A stretch of 38,803 bases of DNA from Bacillota bacterium (GTDB lineage Bacteria; Bacillota; Clostridia; TANB77; CAG-465), in NCBI GenBank assembly GCA_023410645.1, contig JAEYPQ010000058.1, forward strand, positions 1 through 38,803, given 5' to 3'. Under the pieces are notes generated by a model, which saw only the letters and a program-made list of their open reading frames with translations, ran no database searches and was not told where the DNA came from. Below are positions 25,202-32,899 of this stretch, one piece after another. How positions within the stretch are numbered: position 1 is the first letter of the stretch; the number at the start of each line of letters is the position of its first letter. The position numbers and the translations under genes are program-made.

Positions 25202-25672
25202 TTGAAAAATTCTAAAGATAAGATTATAATAGTATTATTACTTATTGTTATTATATTATTAGCTGGTTATATTATCTTAAATTTAAACAAAGATAATAAG
25301 GCTAAAGATTTTATAAGTGATTTTACTAAGTTACAAAGCAAGATATCATATTATATTGGATCAACATATTCAGATACATTTGGAGTTTATACAAATGAAG
25401 AAATAATTACTGGAACCAAAACAACAAATGAAAATGTTGATGATATAAAGAACATAGAGCCAATTGTAGATGTTGAATCTAAAGTTGAAAAAAGTGGAAA
25501 AATATCATATCAAATATTATCTGAAAATGTTAAGAAAATATTTAAAATAGACGTGCCTAATTATGAAGGAGTGAAGTGGTACATACAAGATGGTGAGTTT
25601 TTAAAAGTTGATTTTGAAACTAAACCTTCTTGGTGGACTGAAAATTTAGAATCTTATAGATTAGGCAAATAA
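25202..25672 (+). CDS. Unassigned bitopic T4P-operon protein
   Basis: The 156-residue protein starts at TTG 25202 with GAGGTG six nt upstream. It has an N-terminal helix (KIIIVLLLIVIILLAGYIILNL), then a soluble domain with FTKLQSKISYYIGSTYSDTFGVY, a central charged stretch and a Trp-rich end (VKWYIQDGEFLKVDFETKPSWWTENL). I recognise no family and no Gly-based prepilin cleavage site (the leader is MKNSKDK). Position between the alignment proteins and the major pilin suggests a pilus-assembly accessory protein. Confidence 0.7.
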   Translation: MKNSKDKIIIVLLLIVIILLAGYIILNLNKDNKAKDFISDFTKLQSKISYYIGSTYSDTFGVYTNEEIITGTKTTNENVDDIKNIEPIVDVESKVEKSGKISYQILSENVKKIFKIDVPNYEGVKWYIQDGEFLKVDFETKPSWWTENLESYRLGK

Positions 25673-25681
25673 CAAATTTGG

Positions 25682-25712
25682 TTAAAACATTTAATAAAAG
25701 AGAATGTTTTAA
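25682..25712 (+). promoter_or_regulatory. Hairpin upstream of the major pilin
   Basis: TTAAAACATT (25682-25691) and AATGTTTTAA (25703-25712) form a perfect 10-bp stem with an 11-nt loop, 30 bp before the pilin start. There is no long T-run, so it may be a processing or stabilising element, or a weak terminator. Confidence 0.55.
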
Positions 25713-25742
25713 TATATATATTTTATATAAGGAGGAGCTTTT

Positions 25743-26297
25743 ATGAAAGCAAAAAAAGGTATTTCTTTAATCGTATTAGTTATAACAATCATTGTTATAA
25801 TTATACTTGCTGGAGCAGTTATTTTAAACTTAACTCAAAATAACCCAATGGATTCAGCAAGAATAGCTAAAGTAACTCAAGAAAGAGAGTCTTTAGAATC
25901 TGCTATATTACTTTATAGTCAAAAAGTAATGGCAAACACTCAAGGTGAATATAGTTCAAAACAAATTTTAACTGGTGAAGCTATTAAAACTGCAGCTGGA
26001 CCTGGTGGCATTCCTGCTGCTACTTACTATGGTGCAGTAGTAGATGATACTACAACACTAGTTACTGGTTTAGAAGTATATCCATTCGTGACTGATGCAA
26101 AAACTTTAATTGATATAGCACCATCAACAGGTTATGGAGCAGGTAAATGGGGTGTTGAAGTTGGTTCAGGAAAATGTTGGTTAGTATTTGATACTATAAA
26201 TGATTTACCAGATTGGATGAAGACAGGAAATGCTTATAAAGATAATTCAACTTTAGCAAGTTTTGTAAAAGTTGTAAATGAAACTGTAAATCCATAG
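25743..26297 (+). CDS. Presumed major type IV pilin
   Basis: The 184-residue protein starts MKAKKGISLIVLVITIIVII, a class III signal with a five-residue leader ending in Gly. The first mature residues are I-S-L-I-V, so Val replaces the usual Glu at +5. The helix runs on as LNLTQNNPMDSARIAKV, followed by a globular domain of about 130 residues (YSSKQILTG, AATYYGAVVDD, GKWGVEVGSGKCWLVFDTIND). It has a strong AAGGAGGAG ribosome binding site, hairpins on both sides and a relaxed codon choice (act, gct, ggt), in line with high expression. It is called the major pilin from size, position and these signals, not from experiment. Confidence 0.8.
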   Translation: MKAKKGISLIVLVITIIVIIILAGAVILNLTQNNPMDSARIAKVTQERESLESAILLYSQKVMANTQGEYSSKQILTGEAIKTAAGPGGIPAATYYGAVVDDTTTLVTGLEVYPFVTDAKTLIDIAPSTGYGAGKWGVEVGSGKCWLVFDTINDLPDWMKTGNAYKDNSTLASFVKVVNETVNP

Positions 26298-26331
26298 TTA
26301 ATTAAAATTTAAATTCTAATACGATTAGAAG

Positions 26332-26369
26332 GGTAGGGCATATATACAGCATGTGTATATGTCCTTACC
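26332..26369 (+). terminator. Hairpin after the major pilin
   Basis: GGTAGGGCATATATAC and GTGTATATGTCCTTACC form a long stem (one bulge, G-T wobbles) with a 5-nt loop. The following sequence has no uninterrupted T-run, so partial termination or 3'-end protection of the pilin mRNA is more likely than full termination. Confidence 0.55.
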
Positions 26370-26465
26370 AATATATATTAATTTTGTATTAATTATATGT
26401 ATTTTTTAGAGTATACAATTTTGTGTATTGTAAAATGTATATATATGCTAAAGAAAGGGGACTGT

Positions 26466-27287
26466 ATGGAAGTATTATTAAGCTTATTTCTAATATTTTG
26501 TATATTTATTATAGGTTCTTTATTTGGCAGTTTTTATTCACTTGCTACATATAGACTACCTTTAAAACAAGATATTGTCGCTACTAGGTCATATTGCCCA
26601 AATTGTAAACATAGACTTGAATTTTTAGATTTAATACCTGTACTTAGCTTCATATTTTGTGGTGGTAAGTGCAGATATTGTCATGATAAAATAAGTATAA
26701 GGTATTTTCTTTTAGAAGTAGGTCATGGAACATTATTTGTACTAATATATTTGCTTTTATCAATATATTTTGGTTATACAATTTTTACATTAACTTTGTT
26801 TATGGTAATTGCAATAATATATTCAGTTATATTTGTTTTAATTGGTGCAACTATAATGAAAAGCAAAATGAAATTAGAAGAAACAAGTAACTTAGAATCT
26901 GATAATTTAAAGTTCAAAAAAGGTGTATTTTTATCTGAACTTGCAATAGCAGCTGTACTTTTTATTATACTCCTATCTACATCTTTTATAATATCTAGAA
27001 ACTATAGAGGAAAATCAAACGATACGATTATTAAATCAGATGCAGTTTCTATTGGTATTAAGAATGCTGAAATTGCACTTGCTACAAAATATGATAATCT
27101 AAGCTCTTTTTCAAATGTTGAAAATGTGAATAACATATCATATACAACTAATGTAACTGTGACTAAATATTCAGATGAAAATACTTTAGTAGATGACTAT
27201 GTTAAAAAGCTAAATGTTACTGTAAAGTACAATATATCAGGAAAAGATTATGAATTTAGCTTTGACACTTTGAAAGGCAGGGTATAA
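26466..27287 (+). CDS. Chimera: prepilin-peptidase N-terminal domain fused to a pilin
   Basis: Residues 1-130 match the N-terminal (methyltransferase, A24_N) half of prepilin peptidases: a first helix with GSLFGSFYSLATYRLP, zinc ligands C44-C47 and C69-C72, the following ISIRYFLLEV motif, and two more helices. The aspartyl-peptidase half, with its DxxxxxLPD and GxGD motifs, is missing. Residue 149 onward instead reads KFKKG-VFLSELAIAAVLFIILL, a class III prepilin signal with Gly153 before the cut and Glu158 at mature +5, then a pilin-like domain of about 100 residues. With three helices before it, Gly153 would face the cytoplasm, as a prepilin site must. ATG 26466 is chosen for the AAAGAAAGGGG just upstream. 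A separate active peptidase must be encoded elsewhere. Its function is unknown. Confidence 0.8.
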   Translation: MEVLLSLFLIFCIFIIGSLFGSFYSLATYRLPLKQDIVATRSYCPNCKHRLEFLDLIPVLSFIFCGGKCRYCHDKISIRYFLLEVGHGTLFVLIYLLLSIYFGYTIFTLTLFMVIAIIYSVIFVLIGATIMKSKMKLEETSNLESDNLKFKKGVFLSELAIAAVLFIILLSTSFIISRNYRGKSNDTIIKSDAVSIGIKNAEIALATKYDNLSSFSNVENVNNISYTTNVTVTKYSDENTLVDDYVKKLNVTVKYNISGKDYEFSFDTLKGRV

Positions 27288-27291
27288 TCAT

Positions 27292-27762
27292 ATGAAATCT
27301 GGTATGACAATGGTATCTATAGTTATATATGTTACAATATTTTTTACACTTTCAGTATTTGTCATTTCTATGAGTACAAACATGAATACAAAAGCTATGT
27401 CTGAAAAAGGTGAAATAATAGTAAATGAAGATATTCAAAAAATTCAATATAATTTAATGAAAAGTGCAAAACAAAGTGATAGAATTGATCTAATAGAAAA
27501 TAAAATTGTTTTTTCAAATAATGATGAATACTATTTTGATGATACAAAAAAAATATTATATAAAAATAATGGAATACTTTCAAAAAATATACAAAACTTT
27601 TCGATGGTTATGACAGATGAAATAGTTGGCATAGATGCAAACCAAATAAGTAATTTAGATAGTAATATAAAAAATGTAACTTTTAAAATTGAAGCGAAAA
27701 AATATGATAGGGTAAAAAGTTCAGTTGTATTTCTAGCATTAGGAGTTGGGTTATATGAATAA
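27292..27762 (+). CDS. Minor pilin (PilW/ComGF-like)
   Basis: The 156-residue protein starts MKSG-MTMVSIVIYVTIFFTLSVFVI, a class III signal with a three-residue leader. A globular domain follows with NEDIQKIQYNLMKSAKQSDRIDLIENKIVF and YYFDDTKKILYKNNG, the pattern of PilW/ComGF-type minor pilins. Position +5 is Ser rather than Glu. It starts 4 nt after the chimera stop and overlaps the next gene by 8 bases. Minor pilins of this type usually help prime pilus assembly. Confidence 0.75.
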   Translation: MKSGMTMVSIVIYVTIFFTLSVFVISMSTNMNTKAMSEKGEIIVNEDIQKIQYNLMKSAKQSDRIDLIENKIVFSNNDEYYFDDTKKILYKNNGILSKNIQNFSMVMTDEIVGIDANQISNLDSNIKNVTFKIEAKKYDRVKSSVVFLALGVGLYE

Positions 27763-27967
27763 GAAGTTAAAAGGATCTGGAATATTAATTGTAATACTCT
27801 CTGCAATAGCATTTTTTACGTATACAATGTCTACTTTTAATGAACAAGAGTATTTTAGCATTTTACAAGATAAATATCAAAAAGATATAATTAATGAATA
27901 TGAAAAAAATAATAATAACATAGACGAATTTTATAATCAAGTAGTTATGATATATAACAATATGTAA
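27755..27967 (+). CDS. Small PilX-like minor pilin
   Basis: The 70-residue protein is read from ATG 27755, 9 nt after AGGAG (27741-27745); an in-frame TTG at 27746 is less likely. It starts MNKKLKGSGILIVILSAIAFFTYT, resembling PilX/GspK-type signals, which often have Ser-Gly after the leader and lack Glu at +5. Only a short soluble tail follows, much smaller than usual for PilX/GspK. It overlaps the preceding minor pilin gene and is followed by pilB after 13 nt. Confidence 0.65.
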   Translation: MNKKLKGSGILIVILSAIAFFTYTMSTFNEQEYFSILQDKYQKDIINEYEKNNNNIDEFYNQVVMIYNNM

Positions 27968-27980
27968 GGAGGTATAGTAC

Positions 27981-29618
27981 ATGTTTGAAAATATTAAATC
28001 GAAAAAAAATCCAATAGGAGTAGAGTTCATAAAAAGAGGTTTACTTACAGATAGTCAGGTTGATAGGGTATTGCAATATCAAAAAGAGCACAAAGAGTTA
28101 AAATTTGCTGAAATTGTTGATATATTGGATATGTGTGATAAATCGCAGTTGTTGGATGCACTTGCATATAAAGTTGGCATTACACCAGTAATGCTTGAAA
28201 ATGATGTAACAATTAATCCAGTAAAATACATCCCAAGAGATATGATAATTAACTATAAAGTAATGCCTTTTGACATTGAAGGAAATACTTTAAAAGTTGC
28301 TTTCTCTGATCCTCAAGATGTTGCAAAAGTTAAAGAAATAGAATTATTACTTATGAATGCTGGATATAACATGGAAGTATATATTACTTTATACACTTCA
28401 ATAATGAAGCAAATAGAGCAAATTAGAACTGTTGATAGTAAATTTGTTGATAAAGAAGAAAAAGATGTTACAAAATTAATAGATAATATAATTATGACTG
28501 CTATTCAAAAAAGAGCAAGTGATATTCACGTTGAACCTATGGAAGATAAAGTAAGAATTAGATTTAGAATTGATGGTGAACTAATAACAATTACTGAACT
28601 TCCTAAAAATAGACAAGAAATTGTAACAGGAAGATTAAAATCAATTTCAAATATGTATCAAGAAATAACATATGATCAAGATGGAAGTATTAATACATAT
28701 GATAATTTTAGTATCCGTGTATCTTCTCAAAGAAATGTAAATGGTGAAAAATTCGTTCTAAGACTTTTAAGGAAAAATAGAGAAGCAAAGACTCTATTTG
28801 AACTTGGATTTGAAAAAAATGAAGAACTTGTAGACAGAGCGTTTGATAAAAGAAATAGTATTGTTATTGTTTGTGCACCTACTGGAGAAGGTAAAACTAC
28901 AACATTATATAGTGTTATAGAATACTTAGATAAACCACAAATAAATATCATTTCTATTGAAAATCCGGTTGAAAGAAGAATAAAAGGTATAAACCAAGTT
29001 GAAATCGGTCCAAATATTACATTTGATTCTGCATTAAGAACAGTTTTAAGACAAGATCCAGATATTATACTTGTTGGGGAAATAAGAGATACAGAAACAG
29101 CTAAAACTGCAATAGAAGCGGGTCAAACAGGACATCTTGTTTTAAGTACAATACATACTATTGATGCTATTGAGGCAATAACAAGAATTAGAAAAATGGG
29201 TATATCTGATTATGACGTTTCTGCTACACTTGTAACATCAATTTCACAAAGATTAGTTAGAAAACTTTGTGATAAATGTAAGAAACCACATGTATTAAAT
29301 GAAGATGATAAAAAGTATTTTGATAGAGTAACTAAAATAACAGGTCAAGAATTTGATTTAAGTAATCCTCAAATGTTTGAGCCGGTAGGATGTAAATATT
29401 GCAATGATATTGGATATTATGAAAGAATAGCTTTATTTGAAGTTTTATGTGTTGATGATTACTTAAAAGATATGATTTCAGATGGTAAATCAACTATTGA
29501 TATACGTAAATATGCAATGGAAAATACAGATTATAAACCATTAATTGCTGATGGCGTTAAGAAGGTTCTAAATGGTATAACTACAATTGATGAATTAAAG
29601 AGAAAAATAACAATATAA
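27981..29618 (+). CDS. pilB: T4P extension ATPase PilB
   Basis: PilB powers pilus extension from the cytoplasmic face. The 545-residue protein has the N-terminal GspE/MshEN-like domain (about 10-150, with GVEFIKRGLLTDSQVDRVLQ), the DIHVEP motif, Walker A APTGEGKTTT at 299-308, an Asp box, Walker B region ILVGEIRD ending near residue 370, the His-box LSTIHT and a four-cysteine zinc site (C430, C433, C471, C474). Walker A has Glu in place of the usual Ser before GKT. AAGGAGG precedes ATG 27981. It is followed by pilT and pilC. Confidence 0.94.
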   Translation: MFENIKSKKNPIGVEFIKRGLLTDSQVDRVLQYQKEHKELKFAEIVDILDMCDKSQLLDALAYKVGITPVMLENDVTINPVKYIPRDMIINYKVMPFDIEGNTLKVAFSDPQDVAKVKEIELLLMNAGYNMEVYITLYTSIMKQIEQIRTVDSKFVDKEEKDVTKLIDNIIMTAIQKRASDIHVEPMEDKVRIRFRIDGELITITELPKNRQEIVTGRLKSISNMYQEITYDQDGSINTYDNFSIRVSSQRNVNGEKFVLRLLRKNREAKTLFELGFEKNEELVDRAFDKRNSIVIVCAPTGEGKTTTLYSVIEYLDKPQINIISIENPVERRIKGINQVEIGPNITFDSALRTVLRQDPDIILVGEIRDTETAKTAIEAGQTGHLVLSTIHTIDAIEAITRIRKMGISDYDVSATLVTSISQRLVRKLCDKCKKPHVLNEDDKKYFDRVTKITGQEFDLSNPQMFEPVGCKYCNDIGYYERIALFEVLCVDDYLKDMISDGKSTIDIRKYAMENTDYKPLIADGVKKVLNGITTIDELKRKITI

Positions 29619-29634
29619 GGGGTAGATAAAGAAT

Positions 29635-30732
29635 ATGGATTTAATATATTTGATAATTGATAAGGCTATAAGTTTAGGTGCAACTGATATACATTTAGCA
29701 CCAAACCTTGTACCTATATATAGGGTAAGTAGAAAGTTATTTTTCGATGAAACAAAATTTCCTTTAGATGAAATTGCTCTTAATCAATTAGTTGATTTCT
29801 TTTACCAAAAAAATAAGGGATTAAAAGAAAAATTTGAAGAGAAAAAGCAAGCTGATTTTTCATATTCATATTCAAATCATAGGTTTAGAATAAACGTTTC
29901 ACTTACTAAAGGTATTCCAACTTTTTCAATTAGAATAATTCCAAATGGCGATATAGATGTAAGCTCTTTAGGATTAAAGGATATAATTAGAAAGATGCAA
30001 AAAATACATTCTGGATTAGTACTTCTAACAGGTAAAGTTAACTCAGGTAAATCAACTACTATGAATGCTTTTTTACAAGAAGTAAATAAAACAGAAAATA
30101 AAAAAATTGTTACTTTAGAGGACCCAATAGAATATGAACATGAGTCTCAAAAATCTATAGTTATACAAAAAGAAATTGGAGAGTCTAGTGATGTAATTGA
30201 TTTTGATAGCGGACTTGTTAACTTACTTAGAGAAGATTCTGATATTTCAGTACTAGGGGAAATAAGAGATAGGAAAACTATGGATGTTGCAATAGATTTA
30301 GCAGAATCTGGGGGACTTGTTATTGGTACTTTACATACTCGTTCTTGCGGTGAGACAATTGAAAGAATAATAAACATGTATGATCCAGCTGAACAAATGG
30401 CAATTAAGAATTCAATATCTTCTGTACTTAAAATGGTAGTATCACAAAAATTGTTAGTTAGTACAAGAAATTCACTAGTCTTAGTACCGGAAATAATGAT
30501 TGTAAATAATACAATTGCAGCTCAAATTAGACAGGAAAGATTTAGTGTTTCTGATATTGAAGATTCTATACATACACAAAAAGATAATGGATGTGTAAGT
30601 TATGAAAACTCATTTGCTGATTTATATGCAAAAGGAATATTAGATATGGCAACTGTTGTAGAAAACGTTGACCCTAATAGATTAAATATAATTAAGAATT
30701 TGATTGTAAGCTATGGTGGAGAAATAACTTAA
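29635..30732 (+). CDS. pilT: T4P retraction ATPase PilT-like
   Basis: The 365-residue protein fits PilT in size and lacks both the long N-terminal domain and the zinc site of PilB. It has the SLGATDIHLAP motif, Walker A GKVNSGKST at 133-141, an Asp box (VTLEDPIEYEHE), Walker B region SVLGEIRDRKT starting near residue 205 and the His-box IGTLHTRS. PilT drives retraction, so motile or retractable pili are implied. The classic AIRNLIRE motif of PilT is not obvious, so some divergence is likely. It sits between pilB and pilC. Confidence 0.88.
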   Translation: MDLIYLIIDKAISLGATDIHLAPNLVPIYRVSRKLFFDETKFPLDEIALNQLVDFFYQKNKGLKEKFEEKKQADFSYSYSNHRFRINVSLTKGIPTFSIRIIPNGDIDVSSLGLKDIIRKMQKIHSGLVLLTGKVNSGKSTTMNAFLQEVNKTENKKIVTLEDPIEYEHESQKSIVIQKEIGESSDVIDFDSGLVNLLREDSDISVLGEIRDRKTMDVAIDLAESGGLVIGTLHTRSCGETIERIINMYDPAEQMAIKNSISSVLKMVVSQKLLVSTRNSLVLVPEIMIVNNTIAAQIRQERFSVSDIEDSIHTQKDNGCVSYENSFADLYAKGILDMATVVENVDPNRLNIIKNLIVSYGGEIT

Positions 30733-30766
30733 AAAAATATTATAACAACGATTTAGGAGGTGTGCA

Positions 30767-32101
30767 ATGCCAAACTACAAGTATAGGGTTATTTTTGAAG
30801 ATGGCAGAATAGGAAGAGGAAAAATAATAGCTACAAGTAGGCTAAGTGCTATAGAAAAACTTAAAATGGAAAAAAATCAACCGATTATGATAAAAAGAAT
30901 GGGTGGAGAAAAAACAAAATATAATACAAAGGTTGACTATAGTAAATTGAAAGCACCTACTGTCGTACGTAGAAAGAAGAATAGACCTAAAATCAATATA
31001 ATGAAATTAACTCTTGAGGATTTGAAAAAGATGGATTTGCATCCATTTGCAAGAGTAAAAGCAAAGGATATAATAATATTCTTAAATAACTTATATATAT
31101 TAAAAAAGGCAAAGTTTAACAATGTTCAAGCATTACAAGCGGTGTATGAGGGAACGGAAAATCCTGCCTTTAAAGATATAGTTGAAGATATATTAATAGG
31201 TGTTGAATCTGGTGAAAAGTTATATGCTATAATGGAAGGGTATCCAAAGGTTTTTCCACCGATGTTTGTCAATTTTGTAAAAGTTGGTGAAGAGTCAGGA
31301 AATTTAGATACTGCGTTATTATATGCAAGGGATTATTTAGAAGATTCGCAAAAATTAAGAAAAAAAATCAGAAGTGCTGTAGTTCCTAGGGTGTTACAAT
31401 TTGTTCTGATTATGGCAGCAATGTTTGTAGCATTGATAATAGGTGTGCCAATTATTAAAGATGTATACACAATGTTTGGATCTACACAGGAGATCCCAAA
31501 AGCTACTTTAGTTGGTCTTTCTATTGCTGAGTGGATATTAGCCCACTGGTACATTATTGTAGGAATTATTGCTATTGCAGCTGGTGGTTTTTATGCATAT
31601 ATACATACGCCAAGAGGAAAATATAATTGGGATAAGTTCTTGCTTAAATGCCCAGTTTTAGGTAAGCTTATGAATAACATTACTGTAAGTAATTTTTTCC
31701 AAGCTATGCTACTTAATTTGAAAAATGGGATGAGAATCCAAGAGAGTTTAGACGTCTCAAAGAATGTAACATCTAATTATTATTTCTTATCTGCTGTTGA
31801 GGCAGGAAAAGTAAATATTCAATCTGGTGAATCTTGGATAGAACCTTTTGATGAAAAGGATTTGTTTAAACCAATGGTTTCAGAAATGTTAAATATTGGT
31901 ATGAAAACTGAACTTGCTGAAATGATGGAAAAAGTTAATGAATATATAAAAACAGAAATTGATGAATCACTTGAAAGATTTGTAAAATTTCTACCGGATA
32001 TAACATATTTATTTGTTGGTATAGCTCTTATAGCCTTTTGTATAACTGTTATGATACCACTTACAAATGTATATATGGGTGGATTTATATCACTTGAATA
32101 A
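30767..32101 (+). CDS. pilC: T4P inner-membrane platform protein PilC
   Basis: PilC (GspF family) is the polytopic core on which PilB and PilT act. The 444-residue protein has an N-terminal soluble region (YKYRVIFEDGRIGRGKIIATSRLSAIEKL) and two GspF domains: the first near 105-235 with PPMFVNFVKVGEESGNLDTAL and a helix pair, the second near 290-435 with FFQAMLLNLKNGMRIQESLDVS and a last helix (DITYLFVGIALIAFCITVMIPL). AGGAGGTG precedes ATG 30767. It is the last gene of the T4P operon and is followed by a strong terminator. Confidence 0.93.
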   Translation: MPNYKYRVIFEDGRIGRGKIIATSRLSAIEKLKMEKNQPIMIKRMGGEKTKYNTKVDYSKLKAPTVVRRKKNRPKINIMKLTLEDLKKMDLHPFARVKAKDIIIFLNNLYILKKAKFNNVQALQAVYEGTENPAFKDIVEDILIGVESGEKLYAIMEGYPKVFPPMFVNFVKVGEESGNLDTALLYARDYLEDSQKLRKKIRSAVVPRVLQFVLIMAAMFVALIIGVPIIKDVYTMFGSTQEIPKATLVGLSIAEWILAHWYIIVGIIAIAAGGFYAYIHTPRGKYNWDKFLLKCPVLGKLMNNITVSNFFQAMLLNLKNGMRIQESLDVSKNVTSNYYFLSAVEAGKVNIQSGESWIEPFDEKDLFKPMVSEMLNIGMKTELAEMMEKVNEYIKTEIDESLERFVKFLPDITYLFVGIALIAFCITVMIPLTNVYMGGFISLE

Positions 32102-32103
32102 TA

Positions 32104-32141
32104 AAAATAGCTAGTATATTAAAAATATATTAGCTATTTTA
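32104..32141. terminator. Bidirectional terminator after pilC
   Basis: A 17-bp stem (32104-32120 with 32124-32140) with a 3-nt loop ends in a T-run on + and, because AAAA starts it, also on -. It lies between pilC and the convergent gene ending at 32162. Confidence 0.85.
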
Positions 32142-32161
32142 TTTACTCTACTTATCTTAAA

Positions 32162-32668
32162 CTATTGTTGAGCTGTTTTATTTGTATTTTCAACAAATGT
32201 ATTAGCTGGTGCAGTTATTTTTTCTATATTTCCAACTTGAAGTATAGGCATAGTACCATTATAATCTCCTTTTATTATTACACCAGTTATCTCTACCCAT
32301 TCATTATCAACAAGTTTAGGTGCATCTTTGTATGAACATAAAAAACCTGCAACTGTGTCTTCGCTATTTACAATTGTATTTCTTCCGCAAACAAAATAAT
32401 CTTGTTTAAAATCTGGCATTCTAAAAACAAATCCACTTATTTTTACAGTTTTCCCTATATTACTATCAAGATTTTCATGAACTGTCTTTAATGTATCAAC
32501 AAAGTTTTCATCAGTTAGTATATAATCATATTTCTCATTTACTTTTGAATTAACAGAGCTCGCTCTTGTAGTAGTCCCAAATTCGATAATAGTAACTATA
32601 ATTAATGCTATAACTAAGCCAATAATCAATATTTTTTTAAAATCAAGTTTAAAGTTTACAACAAACAT
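32162..32668 (-). CDS. DUF1980/YcgQ C-terminal-like membrane-anchored protein
   Basis: The 168-residue product starts at ATG 32668, with AAAGGA 12 nt and GGTG 7 nt upstream; a promoter at 32743-32715 argues against the longer reading from 32743. It has one N-terminal helix (KILIIGLVIALIIVTIIEF), then an OB-like domain with FVDTLKTVHENLDSNIGKTVKISGFVFRMPDF, FVCGR, GFLCSYKD and WVEITGVI. This pattern resembles the C-terminal part of the YcgQ/TIGR03943 family (DUF1980), normally paired with a YcgR-like permease, which is not present here. The usual N-terminal membrane part is reduced to one helix. Role unknown. Confidence 0.7.
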   Translation of the reverse strand: MFVVNFKLDFKKILIIGLVIALIIVTIIEFGTTTRASSVNSKVNEKYDYILTDENFVDTLKTVHENLDSNIGKTVKISGFVFRMPDFKQDYFVCGRNTIVNSEDTVAGFLCSYKDAPKLVDNEWVEITGVIIKGDYNGTMPILQVGNIEKITAPANTFVENTNKTAQQ

Positions 32669-32714
32669 ACAATACACCAGTCCTTTACTATTAATATATA
32701 TATATTCATTAATA

Positions 32715-32743
32715 ATTTTAATATGAAAAAATAATATTAACAA
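32715..32743 (-). promoter_or_regulatory. Promoter of the DUF1980-like gene
   Basis: On the minus strand TTGTTA (32743-32738), 17 bp, TAAAAT (32720-32715), upstream of the ATG at 32668. Confidence 0.45.
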
Positions 32744-32802
32744 ATCTAATTATTATTCTAAAAATTGATATTACTATATATAATAGTAATAAAACATATA
32801 TA

Positions 32803-32831
32803 TTGACTTTAATAAAAATATGTTGTATAAT
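32803..32831 (+). promoter_or_regulatory. Promoter of the L,D-transpeptidase gene
   Basis: TTGACT (32803-32808), 17 bp, TATAAT (32826-32831), followed by a leader of about 60 nt. Confidence 0.75.
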
Positions 32832-32899
32832 TATGTAAATAGGATGTTTATTAGATACTAGTTAATATAATTATTAAAGTATGAAAAGGAGAAATTTAT

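Noticed and set aside
26397..26465. Longer N-terminus for the peptidase-pilin chimera from 26397
   Set aside because: No ribosome binding site precedes 26397, while a strong AAAGAAAGGGG sits just before ATG 26466, which starts directly with the first membrane helix as in PilD-type proteins.
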